Part shown: in pieces, positions 7,187 to 16,991 of the stretch
Layout of the letters: each line of letters opens with the position of its first letter
Numbering within the stretch: position 1 is the stretch's first letter
Source: Lentisphaerota bacterium
Lineage (GTDB): Bacteria; Verrucomicrobiota; Kiritimatiellia; UBA8416; JAFGIZ01
Direction of reading: 5' to 3'
DNA: 40,662 bases
Assembly (NCBI GenBank): GCA_016929365.1
Contig: JAFGIZ010000160.1
Coordinates: 1-40,662 of the forward strand
Position numbers and translations under genes: made by a program
Notes under the pieces: model-generated
Databases searched by the model: none
The model's input: the letters and a program-made list of their open reading frames with translations, nothing else
What the model was told of the DNA's origin: nothing

Positions 7187-9414
7187 AAGGCCAGTTCCTC
7201 CTGATTTGCGCTTTCCGGCGCGAATTTCCTGTACAATGCGTCCAGCTTGGCCAGATAATACGCGGTGTTCTCGTCCCGTTGCGCCGGGTTCCAATCCGCC
7301 GCCAGCTTCGCCTTCTCGTGCACGGCAACCCGCCGGGTTTCGCCCGTTACGTAATACGCCACCTGGTCTCCCGCGCGATAGTCGCGCTCCGAAGCCAGCG
7401 CCAACTCGTAGGCGGCGCGGCGCCCGCACTTCCCCGCGCCTACCTTGGCCGCGTACGCGTCCGGGGACTCCTGCAGCGTTTCCGTCTTCGCGAATTTCTC
7501 CACGGGCCAGTTCCCCTCGCGTAACGCCGTCTCGTAACGCGCTTTCAAGGCAGGCAGCTCCCCTTCCCGGCCCTCCAGGCGCAAACGCAAGAGGTCTTCC
7601 AGGAAGTCCCGCTGAAAAGGCTCCAACCCCCGCGACCTCAGGGCGCCGCCCTTCACGACCAGCTCGCCGTCCGGCGTCAGCAAGGCATAATTCTTCATTT
7701 TATAGCTGAACATCGCCTCGTACTCACCGTCAAACTCGACTTCGATCCCCTCCGGCAGCGCCTTCCGGAACGCGCTGCGAAACGCCTCCCGGCCCCCCGT
7801 CCGCGGCGGGACGAAGTATATGCCGTCGGTATCGATCTCAACCGGCTGCGCCCCATGCGCCTTGAGCCAATCGATCATGCAGACCAGCAGGTTCCGGCCT
7901 GCTTGGGTGACTTGCTCGGCTGCGCCGAAATCGCTGAAACGCGCCTGGGCAAATCCGAGGTAACCGTAGAACGCGTTAATCAGGATCTTGAAGGCGCCCT
8001 GCAGGGCCGCGTAGTAACGCCGGCGCTCCCCGCGGCGCGCCCGGTCCATCGCCCGCTTCGCGTCCAAACGCACCGTGCGCAACCGGTCCAGGAGATTCAA
8101 AAACACGTCCAGCTCATCCGTCCCGGGCCTGATCCGCCTTGCCAGCATCAAGGACGGATACAGGGAGCGCACGTCCACGTGGTGCACGTCCCGCACGACC
8201 CCCTCCGCAAAGAGATCCGTATACCCGCCCGCAAACGCGCGCGGCACGTCCGGGCGCGGCAGGGCGCGCCCCTGCCGCAGGTATTCCCGGATCATCAATG
8301 CGTCGATCTTGGCCGCCGCGCCCCGCACACAGACGGTCTGGTAACTGAACGGCAGCATGCGGGCCTGCAGGAAGACGCTGCGCGACAGCACCTCGGCCAG
8401 ACCGCGGGTCTCCGCCACGTCGTCCTGAACGTACCGGCATACCGTCCCGGGGTCCCGCGCGAACGTCTCGCCGATCCGGTGCCCGGGAATGAACGTGCGC
8501 TCCGGCGCGCTGAGCCCGAAATGGGCGGCCGCCTCTTTCAACCCGTACCCGCTGAGCACGCGGTGCACCGCGTCGTACGCCTGCACCAGAAACAGCGTAT
8601 CCACGACGTGACGTCCGCGAATCGAAAAGCGCTCGTAGCTCATCGTGCGGTCGCCCACACTGAACCGGCTGGCCCGGCGCGCCGGCACGCTGCCGTCCCG
8701 CCCCAGACCGAGCCGCACCCCCAGCCGCTCGGCGCGGCAAAAGAGGTACGGCAAGTCGAAATTGAAGATGTTGTGCCCCTCCAGTACATCCGGATCCCGT
8801 TCCGCAACGAGCTCCGCGAAACGCTCCAGCAGCCCCTTTTCGTCCAGGTCCGCCCCCGACAACACCGTGGTCCAGCCCCGACCGTCGCCCAGCCCGATCG
8901 CGATTATCCGATCGCCGTCCCGCTCCGGATTGCAGAAGGTGTAGCCCTCGCTGGTCGCGCATTCGATGTCGACCTGCATCCGCTCCAGGTCCTCGAACGC
9001 CAGCCCCAGCATCAGCGTATGGCCGCTGCGCATCAGGAATTGCTGGACCGGATCGTTGGGACTCCAGTACGGGGACTGCGGCGTGCCCGCCGTAAAACCG
9101 GTTTCTTCAGACATCCGCCGCAGCGCGCGGCGGCGCGCCTTCCAGGTTGGAAACAACGCCAGCCGGTTGAGCGGCCCGCCCCCGTCGAGACGCTCCACCC
9201 GCGGCGCCCCCCCGCCGGCCGCGAGCGCCTCCGCGCTGCATACGATAAACGACTCGAACGGCTCACGGCTCACCGACACGGACCGCCCCCGCCGTCGGTA
9301 GAGCGCCATAAGGTCCCCACCCGCGCGCTCCAGGTGTTCGACGGCAACCAGGCCCGGCGTGTCGTCGGCCCCGTACAACACGGGATCATGCACGCCGGCA
9401 TCCGCGCCCGTCAT
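7183..9414 (-). CDS. Family B DNA polymerase with proofreading exonuclease domain
   Basis: A 743-residue polymerase. The 3'-5' exonuclease motifs are intact: DIE (Exo I, Asp149/Glu151), NIFNFD (Exo II, Asp220) and YVQDD (Exo III, Tyr328/Asp332). The polymerase domain shows motif A DVRSLYPS (414-421), motif B KILINAFYGYLG (from 476) and motif C as IDTDGIYF (DTD 528-530) rather than the more usual YGDTDS. YKMKNYALL and KGGALRSR follow. It is shorter than E. coli Pol II and probably acts in repair or lesion bypass. I take ATG 9414 because GGAGG lies five bases upstream. A TTG at 9477, overlapping the lptD stop, would add 21 residues but has no such site. It sits between lptD and a pseudopilin gene, an unexpected place. 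Confidence 0.92.
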   Translation of the reverse strand: MTGADAGVHDPVLYGADDTPGLVAVEHLERAGGDLMALYRRRGRSVSVSREPFESFIVCSAEALAAGGGAPRVERLDGGGPLNRLALFPTWKARRRALRRMSEETGFTAGTPQSPYWSPNDPVQQFLMRSGHTLMLGLAFEDLERMQVDIECATSEGYTFCNPERDGDRIIAIGLGDGRGWTTVLSGADLDEKGLLERFAELVAERDPDVLEGHNIFNFDLPYLFCRAERLGVRLGLGRDGSVPARRASRFSVGDRTMSYERFSIRGRHVVDTLFLVQAYDAVHRVLSGYGLKEAAAHFGLSAPERTFIPGHRIGETFARDPGTVCRYVQDDVAETRGLAEVLSRSVFLQARMLPFSYQTVCVRGAAAKIDALMIREYLRQGRALPRPDVPRAFAGGYTDLFAEGVVRDVHHVDVRSLYPSLMLARRIRPGTDELDVFLNLLDRLRTVRLDAKRAMDRARRGERRRYYAALQGAFKILINAFYGYLGFAQARFSDFGAAEQVTQAGRNLLVCMIDWLKAHGAQPVEIDTDGIYFVPPRTGGREAFRSAFRKALPEGIEVEFDGEYEAMFSYKMKNYALLTPDGELVVKGGALRSRGLEPFQRDFLEDLLRLRLEGREGELPALKARYETALREGNWPVEKFAKTETLQESPDAYAAKVGAGKCGRRAAYELALASERDYRAGDQVAYYVTGETRRVAVHEKAKLAADWNPAQRDENTAYYLAKLDALYRKFAPESANQEELAL

Positions 9415-9473
9415 AGAACCTCCGTCAGGGGCCGCCCCGTCCGCGCCCCCGTTGGCTTCGGCGCCCCGCCCGC

Positions 9474-11846
9474 TCAATTCCGGTGGCGGCCGGCAAAACT
9501 TACGTCCGGAAACGCTGTCATCCAGAACTCGAACAGGAACCGGAACTCGTCGTCGAATTCCGTGCCGTCCGTCGCCGTGTAGCCCGGCAGCATGCTGGCC
9601 CCCGCCCGGAAGACCATGCAGTCGAAACTGCGCTGCAAATACCCTCCCTGTTCCTCCAGGCGCGATTCCTCGAACTCGTACCGCCCGTACGTATTGAGGG
9701 ACCAGTTGCGGTTCAGGTAAAAGGTCAGGTCGTTACGCAACAGGCTGCTTTCGTCGTAGCGGTACCGGTATTCGATCTCCGCGTCCAACGCATTCCCGTA
9801 GCCCATCAGCAAACGCGTGTTGAAAATATCCAGGCGCGACTCCTCCACGTCGTATTCCGCGTCCGTATCGATCTGCATCCAGTCGTTCGGCTGGAACTCC
9901 GCGTCCAGGAACACGCGGTCGATGGCGTCCTCGTCGTCCTCGCGTTCAAAGCGGTAACGCGTGTACACGTTGACGTCCGCGATGTCAAACGGCTCGTCCT
10001 TGCGCTTGCGTTGCCACTTGTTCCGCATCCCCACGCGCACGAAATGCTCTTCGTCCAGCGCGTCCACGGCGTCGAAATCGTACAGATCCCCGGGCACCAG
10101 GTTCGGTTCCGGCACGTACGTATAATTCGCGTACGGTTCGGCGATATGCCGCCGCTCGCCCTTCGGGCCCTGGAACACCTTGAATGCCTTGTAGGATGTT
10201 TCCACGCCCAGCTCGAAGCGGTTCCGGAAGTCCGATCCGGCATCCTCCTCGCGGGTAAATGTCTCGGAATCGGTCAACACGGTCACCACCGGGTTCGTCA
10301 CGCCGCCCGCGTCCACCACCAGGTTGGTTTCCGTCGTCGACTGGGTCCGCGTTTCCGTCACCGTCCGGCGGGTATCCGAATAGTACGTTCCGCGGTATCC
10401 GGCCCGCGGAATCACCGTCAGGAACCCGAACAGCTTCGACGGACGGTAGAGGGTGTGGTCGGTGTCGAGACGCACCGACGAATACGCGTCGGCCGCCTCC
10501 GTGTCGGGATACACGCGTTCGAGGTACGCGCCCGCCGTCTGTCCCTCGTAGTAGAACCGGGTGGACCCGAGCGGCTGCCGGAGCAAGTCCATCGACACTT
10601 CCGGCACGCGGTTGACGCCGCCATAGAAATCGTTCAAGCGGCCCTGAGCCAGCACAGTCAGAGAATTGTAGTCGCCGCGGTGCGTGTAGGTGGCGTAGTT
10701 GTCGGGCACCGCGCCATCCCGGTAGTCGTCCTCGAAAAAGTCCTCGAGGATATCCGTGTCGCTGAGGTACTCGGCCTGAATCAGGGCGTAGTCGCGGTAC
10801 GTGAAGTTCACCTCGTGCTCGAGTTTGAAGCGGTAACGCTCGTTATCGATATCGCTCGTGGCGGGATCTTCGTCCTCGTCCAGCGGTTCCTTGTCGTCGA
10901 TATAGTACATCTGCAGTTTGCCGAACCAGGCGTTCTCCTCCGGATCGCGCCAGTCAAAATCCTGGCCCACGCCGACCCCGCGTTCCGTCCGGTAGTCGAG
11001 GTGCGTCTCCGCCTTGAGCATCGGGCTCACGCGGTAACGGTAGGAGCTCAGCACGAACGTCCCCATCCGGCTGCTGTGCCCGGCGTACAGCCGGAACCCG
11101 ACGTCCTCGCGGAGATTCCGGTACCAGTACGGCACGTACATGACGGGCACGCCGCCGAGCCGCCAGACGGCTCCGTAAACCTTCATGTACTGGCCCGGTT
11201 GCAGGCGCACCTTGCGCGCCGTCACGTGGTAATGCCAGCGGTCCACCGCGTTGGTACAGGTCGTCAAACGGGCCTTGTGAAAGGTGAATGTGCCTTCCGG
11301 CCCGCGCTCGGAACGTGCGGCATCGAGCACGTACGGGCCGGTGTCGCCTCTCAAGCCCGCGGCATCGCCCGTGCGCTCCCGGAAATTGTAGTTCAGCTGG
11401 TCGCCCCGCCAGACTTCGTCCTTGCGCCGCAGGATCACGCTGCCGTACGCGTGCGCGTCCTCCGTACGCACGTTCACGCGCACGTAATCGGCCGTCAGCA
11501 CGTCGTCGCCTTTCCGGATCATCACGTTGCCGCGCCCCTCGATCCAGCCGGTCTTGCGGTCGTAATCCAACTGGTCCGCCCGCGTCTCGATCGGGCCGGG
11601 CCGATCCGGCATCGGTTTCGGCGCGGCCGCCGGCCCCACCGTCTGCGTCGCGGGCGCCTCCCGGGGCGCCGCCCCGGGCGCCGGCCCGGCGGCTTCGTCA
11701 CGCGGACGGGGCGGCTCCCGCACCGCTTCCTCCGCCCCCCGGACGCATGGGGCCAACCCCAGGATGACCGTTGCCGTGATTATGTAAACGGGTCTCCGGC
11801 GCCCGCGCGCCCCGTTCCCACCGTAGCCGTCCGACATAGCTGCCAT
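9474..11846 (-). CDS. lptD: LPS-assembly outer-membrane protein LptD
   Basis: A 790-residue outer-membrane translocon component that inserts lipopolysaccharide in the outer leaflet with LptE. A signal peptide is visible (basic RGRRRP, hydrophobic core, likely cut near VRG-A at about residue 38), followed by a Pro/Ala-rich linker. Then comes the OstA/LptA-like periplasmic domain at about 85-190, with repeated short beta strands such as IETRADQLDYD and GNVMIRKGDDVLTADYV. The remainder is a large beta barrel rich in alternating Tyr, Arg and acidic residues, with MYVPYWYRN typical of the family. The start ATG 11846 has GGGAG four bases upstream. It lies 12 bases after rng in the same operon. Few cysteines are present, so the disulfide arrangement of E. 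coli LptD is probably not conserved. Confidence 0.88.
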   Translation of the reverse strand: MAAMSDGYGGNGARGRRRPVYIITATVILGLAPCVRGAEEAVREPPRPRDEAAGPAPGAAPREAPATQTVGPAAAPKPMPDRPGPIETRADQLDYDRKTGWIEGRGNVMIRKGDDVLTADYVRVNVRTEDAHAYGSVILRRKDEVWRGDQLNYNFRERTGDAAGLRGDTGPYVLDAARSERGPEGTFTFHKARLTTCTNAVDRWHYHVTARKVRLQPGQYMKVYGAVWRLGGVPVMYVPYWYRNLREDVGFRLYAGHSSRMGTFVLSSYRYRVSPMLKAETHLDYRTERGVGVGQDFDWRDPEENAWFGKLQMYYIDDKEPLDEDEDPATSDIDNERYRFKLEHEVNFTYRDYALIQAEYLSDTDILEDFFEDDYRDGAVPDNYATYTHRGDYNSLTVLAQGRLNDFYGGVNRVPEVSMDLLRQPLGSTRFYYEGQTAGAYLERVYPDTEAADAYSSVRLDTDHTLYRPSKLFGFLTVIPRAGYRGTYYSDTRRTVTETRTQSTTETNLVVDAGGVTNPVVTVLTDSETFTREEDAGSDFRNRFELGVETSYKAFKVFQGPKGERRHIAEPYANYTYVPEPNLVPGDLYDFDAVDALDEEHFVRVGMRNKWQRKRKDEPFDIADVNVYTRYRFEREDDEDAIDRVFLDAEFQPNDWMQIDTDAEYDVEESRLDIFNTRLLMGYGNALDAEIEYRYRYDESSLLRNDLTFYLNRNWSLNTYGRYEFEESRLEEQGGYLQRSFDCMVFRAGASMLPGYTATDGTEFDDEFRFLFEFWMTAFPDVSFAGRHRN

Positions 11847-11858
11847 AACGCTCCCTGC

Positions 11859-13445
11859 TTAGGTATCCGTCTTGGAAGAATACAGAACTTCACCAGTTGC
11901 GGCGTCACTGATCAAGAAAAATTCCACGTGCCTGCCCGGATCCGACCGGAAACTCAGCTCCGCGCCGCATTCCTTCTCGATCTCAATCAGGAACTGCTCA
12001 TCCTCCCGCCGCATGCGATCCAGCACCGTGGGGTGCACCACAATCTGCAGCTTGGCGGGCTCGCGCGAGCGGCCGAACCGGCGCATCAGACCCGAGATCG
12101 CACGCTGAATCTCGACACTGATGCCCAGCGGCGATTTAACCGTTCCCCGTCCGCGGCAATACGGACAATCCACCACGGTGGCCGACAACAGGCTCTCCTC
12201 CGCCCGCTGCCGCGTCATTTCCATCAGGCCCAGGTCCGAGATCGGCACCACATTCGTCCGCGCCCGGTCCCGTTTCAGCGCCGTCTTCATCGCCCGATAC
12301 ACGCTGTTCTGGTGCTTCCGGCTTTTCATGTCGATCAGGTCGATCACCACCAGCCCGCCGATGTTGCGCAGGCGCAACTGCCGCGCCACCTCCTCAACGG
12401 CCTCCGTATTGACCGCCAGGATCGCCTCGTCCTGGGAACCGGTGCCCTTGTGCCGCCGCGTGTTGACGTCGATCGCAATCAGGGCCTCGGTCTCGTCCAG
12501 CACAAGGGAACCGCCCGACGCCAGGGGCACGTTCCGCCGGAACGCCTGTTCGATTTGATCTTCGACGCCGTAGTGATCGAACACCGGGAGGTCCCCTTCG
12601 TGCAGCTGGATACAGTTGCGCGCGCGCCGTGAAATCCGCCCCGCCACGTCCCGGATACGGTCATACTCCTGCCGGTTGTCGACGATGATCCGGTCCACGT
12701 CCTCGGTCAGCCAGTCCCGTACGACGCGCTCAACCAGGTCCGGCTCCCGGTACAGGCAGCACGGCGCCGGTTGCTCGCGCTTGGCACGCTCCATCTCCTC
12801 CCAGATGGCAATCAATCCGCGCAAATCCCGAGCCAGGCTGTTCTTCCGCGCCCCGGCCGCCGCCGTGCGCGCAATCACGCCCATGCCCTCCGGCACCGGC
12901 AGACGGGCCAGAAGTTTTTTCAGCCGCTGGCGTTCCCGGTCGTCGCCGATTTTTCGCGACACGCCTTTGAGCGTCGTGCCGGGCATCATCACGAGGTACC
13001 GGCCGGGCACGCTCAAGGTCGTCGTCACCCGCGGTCCCTTCGTGCCGATGGGCCCCTTGGTCACCTGGACGATGATCTCGGAATTGGGCGGAAACTGCTT
13101 TTCCACGTCTTCGTTCTTCAGGCGCGCCCGCCGCGGCCGGCGGCGGTGCCGCGACCCGTTGTCGATCTCCATGCTGATCGAGTCGTCCGGGGTCATATCC
13201 CAGTAGTGCAGGAACGCGTTCTTCCGCAGCCCGATATTCACGAAGGCAGCCTGCAAATCGTGTTCCAGGTTCTGAATCCGCCCCTTGTAGATACTGCCCA
13301 CGATCCGCTCTTCCGTCGGATGCTCCACGCGAAACTCTTCGAGCTTGCCGTTTTCGACCACCGCCACCCGTGTTTCCAGGCGCTCTGCGTTGATCACGAT
13401 TTCCCGTTTCATCTTGCTGCTTTTACCCATGCCGAACATTTTCAT
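11859..13445 (-). CDS. rng: Ribonuclease G (RNase E/G family)
   Basis: A 528-residue endoribonuclease acting in rRNA 5'-end maturation and mRNA decay. After a basic N-terminus, an S1-type RNA-binding region spans about 45-135 (GSIYKGRIQNLEHDLQAAFVNIG). The catalytic core has AIDVNTRRH with Asp326 and VVIDLIDM with Asp369, matching the Mg-binding aspartates of RNase E. The zinc-link CPYC is at 427-430. It lacks the long disordered degradosome scaffold of RNase E, so rng is the better name. The S1 segment carries an Arg-rich insert (HRRRPRRARLK, about 100-110). It stands directly after rodA, the classical mre-linked place in which the gene was once called cafA. Confidence 0.95.
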   Translation of the reverse strand: MKMFGMGKSSKMKREIVINAERLETRVAVVENGKLEEFRVEHPTEERIVGSIYKGRIQNLEHDLQAAFVNIGLRKNAFLHYWDMTPDDSISMEIDNGSRHRRRPRRARLKNEDVEKQFPPNSEIIVQVTKGPIGTKGPRVTTTLSVPGRYLVMMPGTTLKGVSRKIGDDRERQRLKKLLARLPVPEGMGVIARTAAAGARKNSLARDLRGLIAIWEEMERAKREQPAPCCLYREPDLVERVVRDWLTEDVDRIIVDNRQEYDRIRDVAGRISRRARNCIQLHEGDLPVFDHYGVEDQIEQAFRRNVPLASGGSLVLDETEALIAIDVNTRRHKGTGSQDEAILAVNTEAVEEVARQLRLRNIGGLVVIDLIDMKSRKHQNSVYRAMKTALKRDRARTNVVPISDLGLMEMTRQRAEESLLSATVVDCPYCRGRGTVKSPLGISVEIQRAISGLMRRFGRSREPAKLQIVVHPTVLDRMRREDEQFLIEIEKECGAELSFRSDPGRHVEFFLISDAATGEVLYSSKTDT

Positions 13446-13484
13446 GGCCTTTCCTATGCTCCCTCAGCGACCCCTTCAACGGAC

Positions 13485-14678
13485 CTAAAACCCGTGCGGG
13501 TACATGTGTGAGCGTATATGTACGCTTTGTATAATTCCCAGTGACGCCATCGTCACCACCATAAACGTGCCCCCGTAACTCAATAACGGCAGGGGTAAAC
13601 CGGTAATCGGCATGATCCCCACCGTCATGGCAATGTTGACAAACACGTGCACGAACAAGGTTGCCGTAATGCCCGCGCACACCAGACGCCCCATCTTGTC
13701 GCGCGCCGCGCACGCCGTCCGCGCGCCCAGCACCAACAATCCCCCGAACAGGACAAGCACAACCGTCGAGCCGACGAATCCCGTCTCCTCCGCGATCACC
13801 GAATAGATGAAATCGGTCGGCGCCACCTTTCGCGGCAGAAAACCCAGAATGTTCTGCGTACCCTTAAGGTACCCCTTGCCCCACACGCCGCCCGACCCCA
13901 CCGCGATCTCCGACTGCATCTTGTTCCACCCCGCGTTGAGCGGATCCCGCTCGGGATTGAAGAACGCTTCGATCCGGTCCCGATGATACGGACGCAGGCC
14001 GACCGCCGAAATAATGCGCGCCTGGCCTTCCTCGCTCACGCCCAGCCTGGCCGGCAGAAAGAGCGAACCGAGAAACACCCCTACCGCGCAGCTTCCGGCC
14101 GCCAGGAGCACCAGCAACGAGCGCAACGGAACCCCCGCCGCGAACATCATCACAAAGGCCGCCGGCAGAAACACCATCGCCGTCCCCAGGTCCGGCTGCT
14201 GGATGATCAGGATCATCGGCGCCAGGACCAGCGCCAGCACGCCCGCCAGGGCGCCGAAACCGCCCAGGCTTTCGCCCGGCCGGCTGAGCTTCCGCGCCAA
14301 CGCGAGGACGACGGCCAGCTTGGCCAGCTCCGACGGCTGCAGGCCGATGCCGAACACCATCAACCAGCGCCTGGCCCCCGAAATTTCGGTCCCGATCAGC
14401 AAAACCAGCACCAGGAGCAGAAGACTGCCCGCGTAAATCCACCACGTCAGGCGCCGCAGGCGCCGGTAGTCGAACGCGGCAAACCCGAGGTACGCCGCCA
14501 GGCCCACCCCGGCCCACAACAGCTGCCGCCGGTACAGGGCGCGCATGGTGCCCTCCACGCTCGCATAACACGCGCTGTAAACAAACAGCACGCCCAAGGC
14601 GGACAGCAGCAGGGTAATCCCGAACATGGGCCAGCTCAACCCCCGCAGAAGTCTCCAGGCGTGTTCGGCGCGCCGCAT
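13485..14678 (-). CDS. rodA: Rod shape-determining peptidoglycan polymerase RodA
   Basis: A 397-residue SEDS-family glycosyltransferase with about ten hydrophobic segments. It polymerises lipid II into glycan strands with its partner PBP2. Family landmarks are present: GARRWLMVFGIGLQPSELAK, QPDLGTAMVF, a large periplasmic loop with PERDPLNAGWN, DFIYSVIAEETGF, and the C-terminal GLPLPLLSYGGT. The start is ATG 14678, two bases after the mrdA stop, with a GGAGGGG site six bases upstream; a TTG at 14684 would place that site too close. The upstream gene encodes its transpeptidase partner. Confidence 0.96.
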   Translation of the reverse strand: MRRAEHAWRLLRGLSWPMFGITLLLSALGVLFVYSACYASVEGTMRALYRRQLLWAGVGLAAYLGFAAFDYRRLRRLTWWIYAGSLLLLVLVLLIGTEISGARRWLMVFGIGLQPSELAKLAVVLALARKLSRPGESLGGFGALAGVLALVLAPMILIIQQPDLGTAMVFLPAAFVMMFAAGVPLRSLLVLLAAGSCAVGVFLGSLFLPARLGVSEEGQARIISAVGLRPYHRDRIEAFFNPERDPLNAGWNKMQSEIAVGSGGVWGKGYLKGTQNILGFLPRKVAPTDFIYSVIAEETGFVGSTVVLVLFGGLLVLGARTACAARDKMGRLVCAGITATLFVHVFVNIAMTVGIMPITGLPLPLLSYGGTFMVVTMASLGIIQSVHIRSHMYPHGF

Positions 14679-14680
14679 AC

Positions 14681-16486
14681 TCAACCCCTCCCCTCCTGCA
14701 CCGGCCCGGACTCATCCCCGAAAATACCTTCCATCAGCGCATGCAGGCGCGGCGCCACCGTGGTGCCGCCCGATACCGCGTCTTCCACCACCATGGCCAC
14801 GGCGAAACGGGGCGCTTCGTACGGCGCGAACAGAATCATCCACCCGTATTTCCGGCGCGCTTCCCGAGGTCCGTGCTCCGCCGTGCCCGTCTTGCCCGCC
14901 ATGACTACGCCTTCCACGTACGCCCGGCGGCCCGTGCCGTGCGGCGCCATCACCACGTCGCGCATCCCGCCCCGCACCACGGCCAGGGTTTCGGGCGCCC
15001 AGTGCATCACGTTGCACACGTCCCCGGCCCGGCCCGGCACCAGGCGCACCCGCGGCCGGTAGACCGTTCCGCCGTTCGCCAGCGTCGCGGCGAACATGGC
15101 CATCTGCACGGGGGTAAACGCCAGCGCACCCTGCCCGATCGAGGCATTACAGGTGTCGCCCGCACGCCAGGAATCGCCCCGGTACCGCTCCTTCCACGCG
15201 CTGTTCGGCAGAAGTCCCGCCGCTTCGGACGGCAGATCGATGCCCGTCTCCCGCCCCAGCCCCAGCGCCTCCGCCATGTGATAAATCCGCTCGTAGCCGC
15301 ACTGCAGCCCGAGCTGACAGAAATACGCGTTGCAGGACTGCTCCAGCGCTTCCCGCATCGCCAGCTTGCCGTGTCCGGAACGCCGCCAGCAATGGAAACG
15401 GACGCCGCCCACCTCGAAATAGCCCGGGCAGCCGAAGACCGTGTCTCCGCCGGCCCGGTCGTTCTCGAGGGCCGCCAGGGAAACCACCGGTTTGAACGTA
15501 CTGCCCGGTGCATAGGTCCCCGTAATCGCCCGGTTGAAGAACGGTTGGCCGGGATCCGTGGTCAGGCGCCGCCATGCGTCCGGCGCGATGGCGGGGCTGA
15601 AATCCGACGGGTCGAAATCCGGCCTGCTGGCCAGGGCCAGCACGTCCCCGTTGCGCGGATCCAGCACGACCGCCGCTCCCCGGATGTCGCCCAGCGTTTC
15701 CTCCAGCAGGCGCTGGATGCGCACATCCAGCGTCAGGAACAGGTCGCGTCCCGCCGCCGGCTCCCGTTCGCCTATCTCGCCGTGCTTGAACCCCGAGGCG
15801 TCCACCCGCAACAGGCGTCCTCCCGCTTCGCCTGCCAGCACGGCGTTGTAGGTCTTCTCCACGCCGTACTTGCCCTCCATCTCCGGCAGATAATAGTGAT
15901 ACGCGCCGCCGGCCTCCCCGTTCGCGGGCTCGGCCCGCCCTACGTAGCCGAGCACGTGCGACGCCAGTGCGCCGTGCGGATAAGCCCTCACGGGTTCCAC
16001 GTAGATGTCCACCCCGGCGAGATGTACGTCGCTTTCACACCACCGCGCCAGCGCCGCCGGCCCGATATCCTTCCAGATCAGCAGGGGCAGCGGGCGCCGC
16101 ATGCGGATATGGCGTTCGATCTCATCCCGGTCCACTTCGCGCGGCAAATTCACGATCCCGCTCACGCTGCGAATCACGTCCTCAACCGCGTCAATGGTCC
16201 GCTCAATGCGGCCGGGCCTCCGCAATTCCTCGACATAGACGGCAATACAGTAGCTCGGCCGGTTGTCGGCCAGCATGCGTCCGTACCGGTCGCGGATGGC
16301 CCCACGGATCGCCGGCAACCGCACGCGCCGCACGCTTTGGCGATACAGGCTCGACCGGTAATCCGGCGCCCGGGCCACCTGGACCCGCCACAGAACCGCC
16401 GCCAGGACGCCGAGCGCGAGGAGCATCACCCCGGCCGTCACCTTCACGCGCAGCAGTTCCGATTCCCGCGTGTCACTCAAAGCCAT
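14681..16486 (-). CDS. mrdA: Penicillin-binding protein 2 (elongasome transpeptidase)
   Basis: A 601-residue class B PBP that cross-links peptidoglycan during elongation. There is an N-terminal cytoplasmic stub, one membrane anchor at about 17-34, a pedestal with RGAIRDRYGRMLADNRPSY, and a transpeptidase domain. That domain holds the catalytic STFK (Ser329-Lys332), SCN (384-386) and KTG (532-534). ATG 16486 is chosen for its GGGAG site seven bases upstream; it overlaps the end of mreD by 14 bases. A reading frame extending 31 codons further upstream is only overlap with mreD. It is next to rodA, its functional partner, inside the mre operon. Confidence 0.96.
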   Translation of the reverse strand: MALSDTRESELLRVKVTAGVMLLALGVLAAVLWRVQVARAPDYRSSLYRQSVRRVRLPAIRGAIRDRYGRMLADNRPSYCIAVYVEELRRPGRIERTIDAVEDVIRSVSGIVNLPREVDRDEIERHIRMRRPLPLLIWKDIGPAALARWCESDVHLAGVDIYVEPVRAYPHGALASHVLGYVGRAEPANGEAGGAYHYYLPEMEGKYGVEKTYNAVLAGEAGGRLLRVDASGFKHGEIGEREPAAGRDLFLTLDVRIQRLLEETLGDIRGAAVVLDPRNGDVLALASRPDFDPSDFSPAIAPDAWRRLTTDPGQPFFNRAITGTYAPGSTFKPVVSLAALENDRAGGDTVFGCPGYFEVGGVRFHCWRRSGHGKLAMREALEQSCNAYFCQLGLQCGYERIYHMAEALGLGRETGIDLPSEAAGLLPNSAWKERYRGDSWRAGDTCNASIGQGALAFTPVQMAMFAATLANGGTVYRPRVRLVPGRAGDVCNVMHWAPETLAVVRGGMRDVVMAPHGTGRRAYVEGVVMAGKTGTAEHGPREARRKYGWMILFAPYEAPRFAVAMVVEDAVSGGTTVAPRLHALMEGIFGDESGPVQEGRG

Positions 16487-16991
16487 CGATCGGCTCCCTC
16501 CGCGCCACGTTGCCCACAAGGCGATCCAGTGCGCCCGCCAGCAGGAAAACCGCCGGCGTGACCAGCCCGCCCAGCACAAGCTGGCCGCCCGCGCGCCATA
16601 CCACGCGCTCGGCCGGGGACACCAGCACCTCCGCCCGGATCAACAGAATGCCGAGCAACACCGTGACCAGGACCGCCGTCAGCGCGCCGAAAAAAACCTG
16701 CGTGACCAGCGAATCGCTCATCACCAGATCGCGCGCCCGGCCGGCGGCCCAGGCCGCCATGCAGAAGCAGAACGCCGTGTACCCCAGCGGCGCCGGACTC
16801 AAGGCGTCGTGCAGGATCCCCCCCGCCACGGCCGCCACCAGCGCCGCGCCCGTATCCCGGCACAAGGCGTAGTACAGCACCGCCGCCAGCAGCAACGGGG
16901 GCTTGACCCGCCCCAGGAGCGCCACCGGCGGCCACATGACCTGCGCCAGCGCCGCGGCAATCAGAACAAAACCCATAATCAACCAGGTCAC
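16473..16991 (-). CDS. mreD: Rod shape-determining protein MreD
   Basis: A 172-residue integral membrane protein with about five or six hydrophobic segments, starting with MTWLIMGFVLIAAALAQ, and few charged residues between them. This matches MreD, which bridges MreC, RodA and PBP2. Sequence conservation in this family is weak, so position is the main support: it lies exactly between mreC and mrdA. The GTG start overlaps the mreC stop as GTGA, so it is probably translated by coupling. The fragment PAPLGYTAFCFCMAAW is a typical MreD-like loop and helix. Confidence 0.88.
   Translation of the reverse strand: MTWLIMGFVLIAAALAQVMWPPVALLGRVKPPLLLAAVLYYALCRDTGAALVAAVAGGILHDALSPAPLGYTAFCFCMAAWAAGRARDLVMSDSLVTQVFFGALTAVLVTVLLGILLIRAEVLVSPAERVVWRAGGQLVLGGLVTPAVFLLAGALDRLVGNVARREPIDGFE

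Noticed and set aside
9483..12632. A 1049-codon rightward open frame across lptD and rng
   Set aside because: Shadow of two well-supported genes at high GC; rich in His, Arg, Val and Pro with no domain.
14741..16561. A 606-codon rightward open frame opposite mrdA
   Set aside because: Complement of an intact PBP2 with all three active-site motifs; composition-driven frame.
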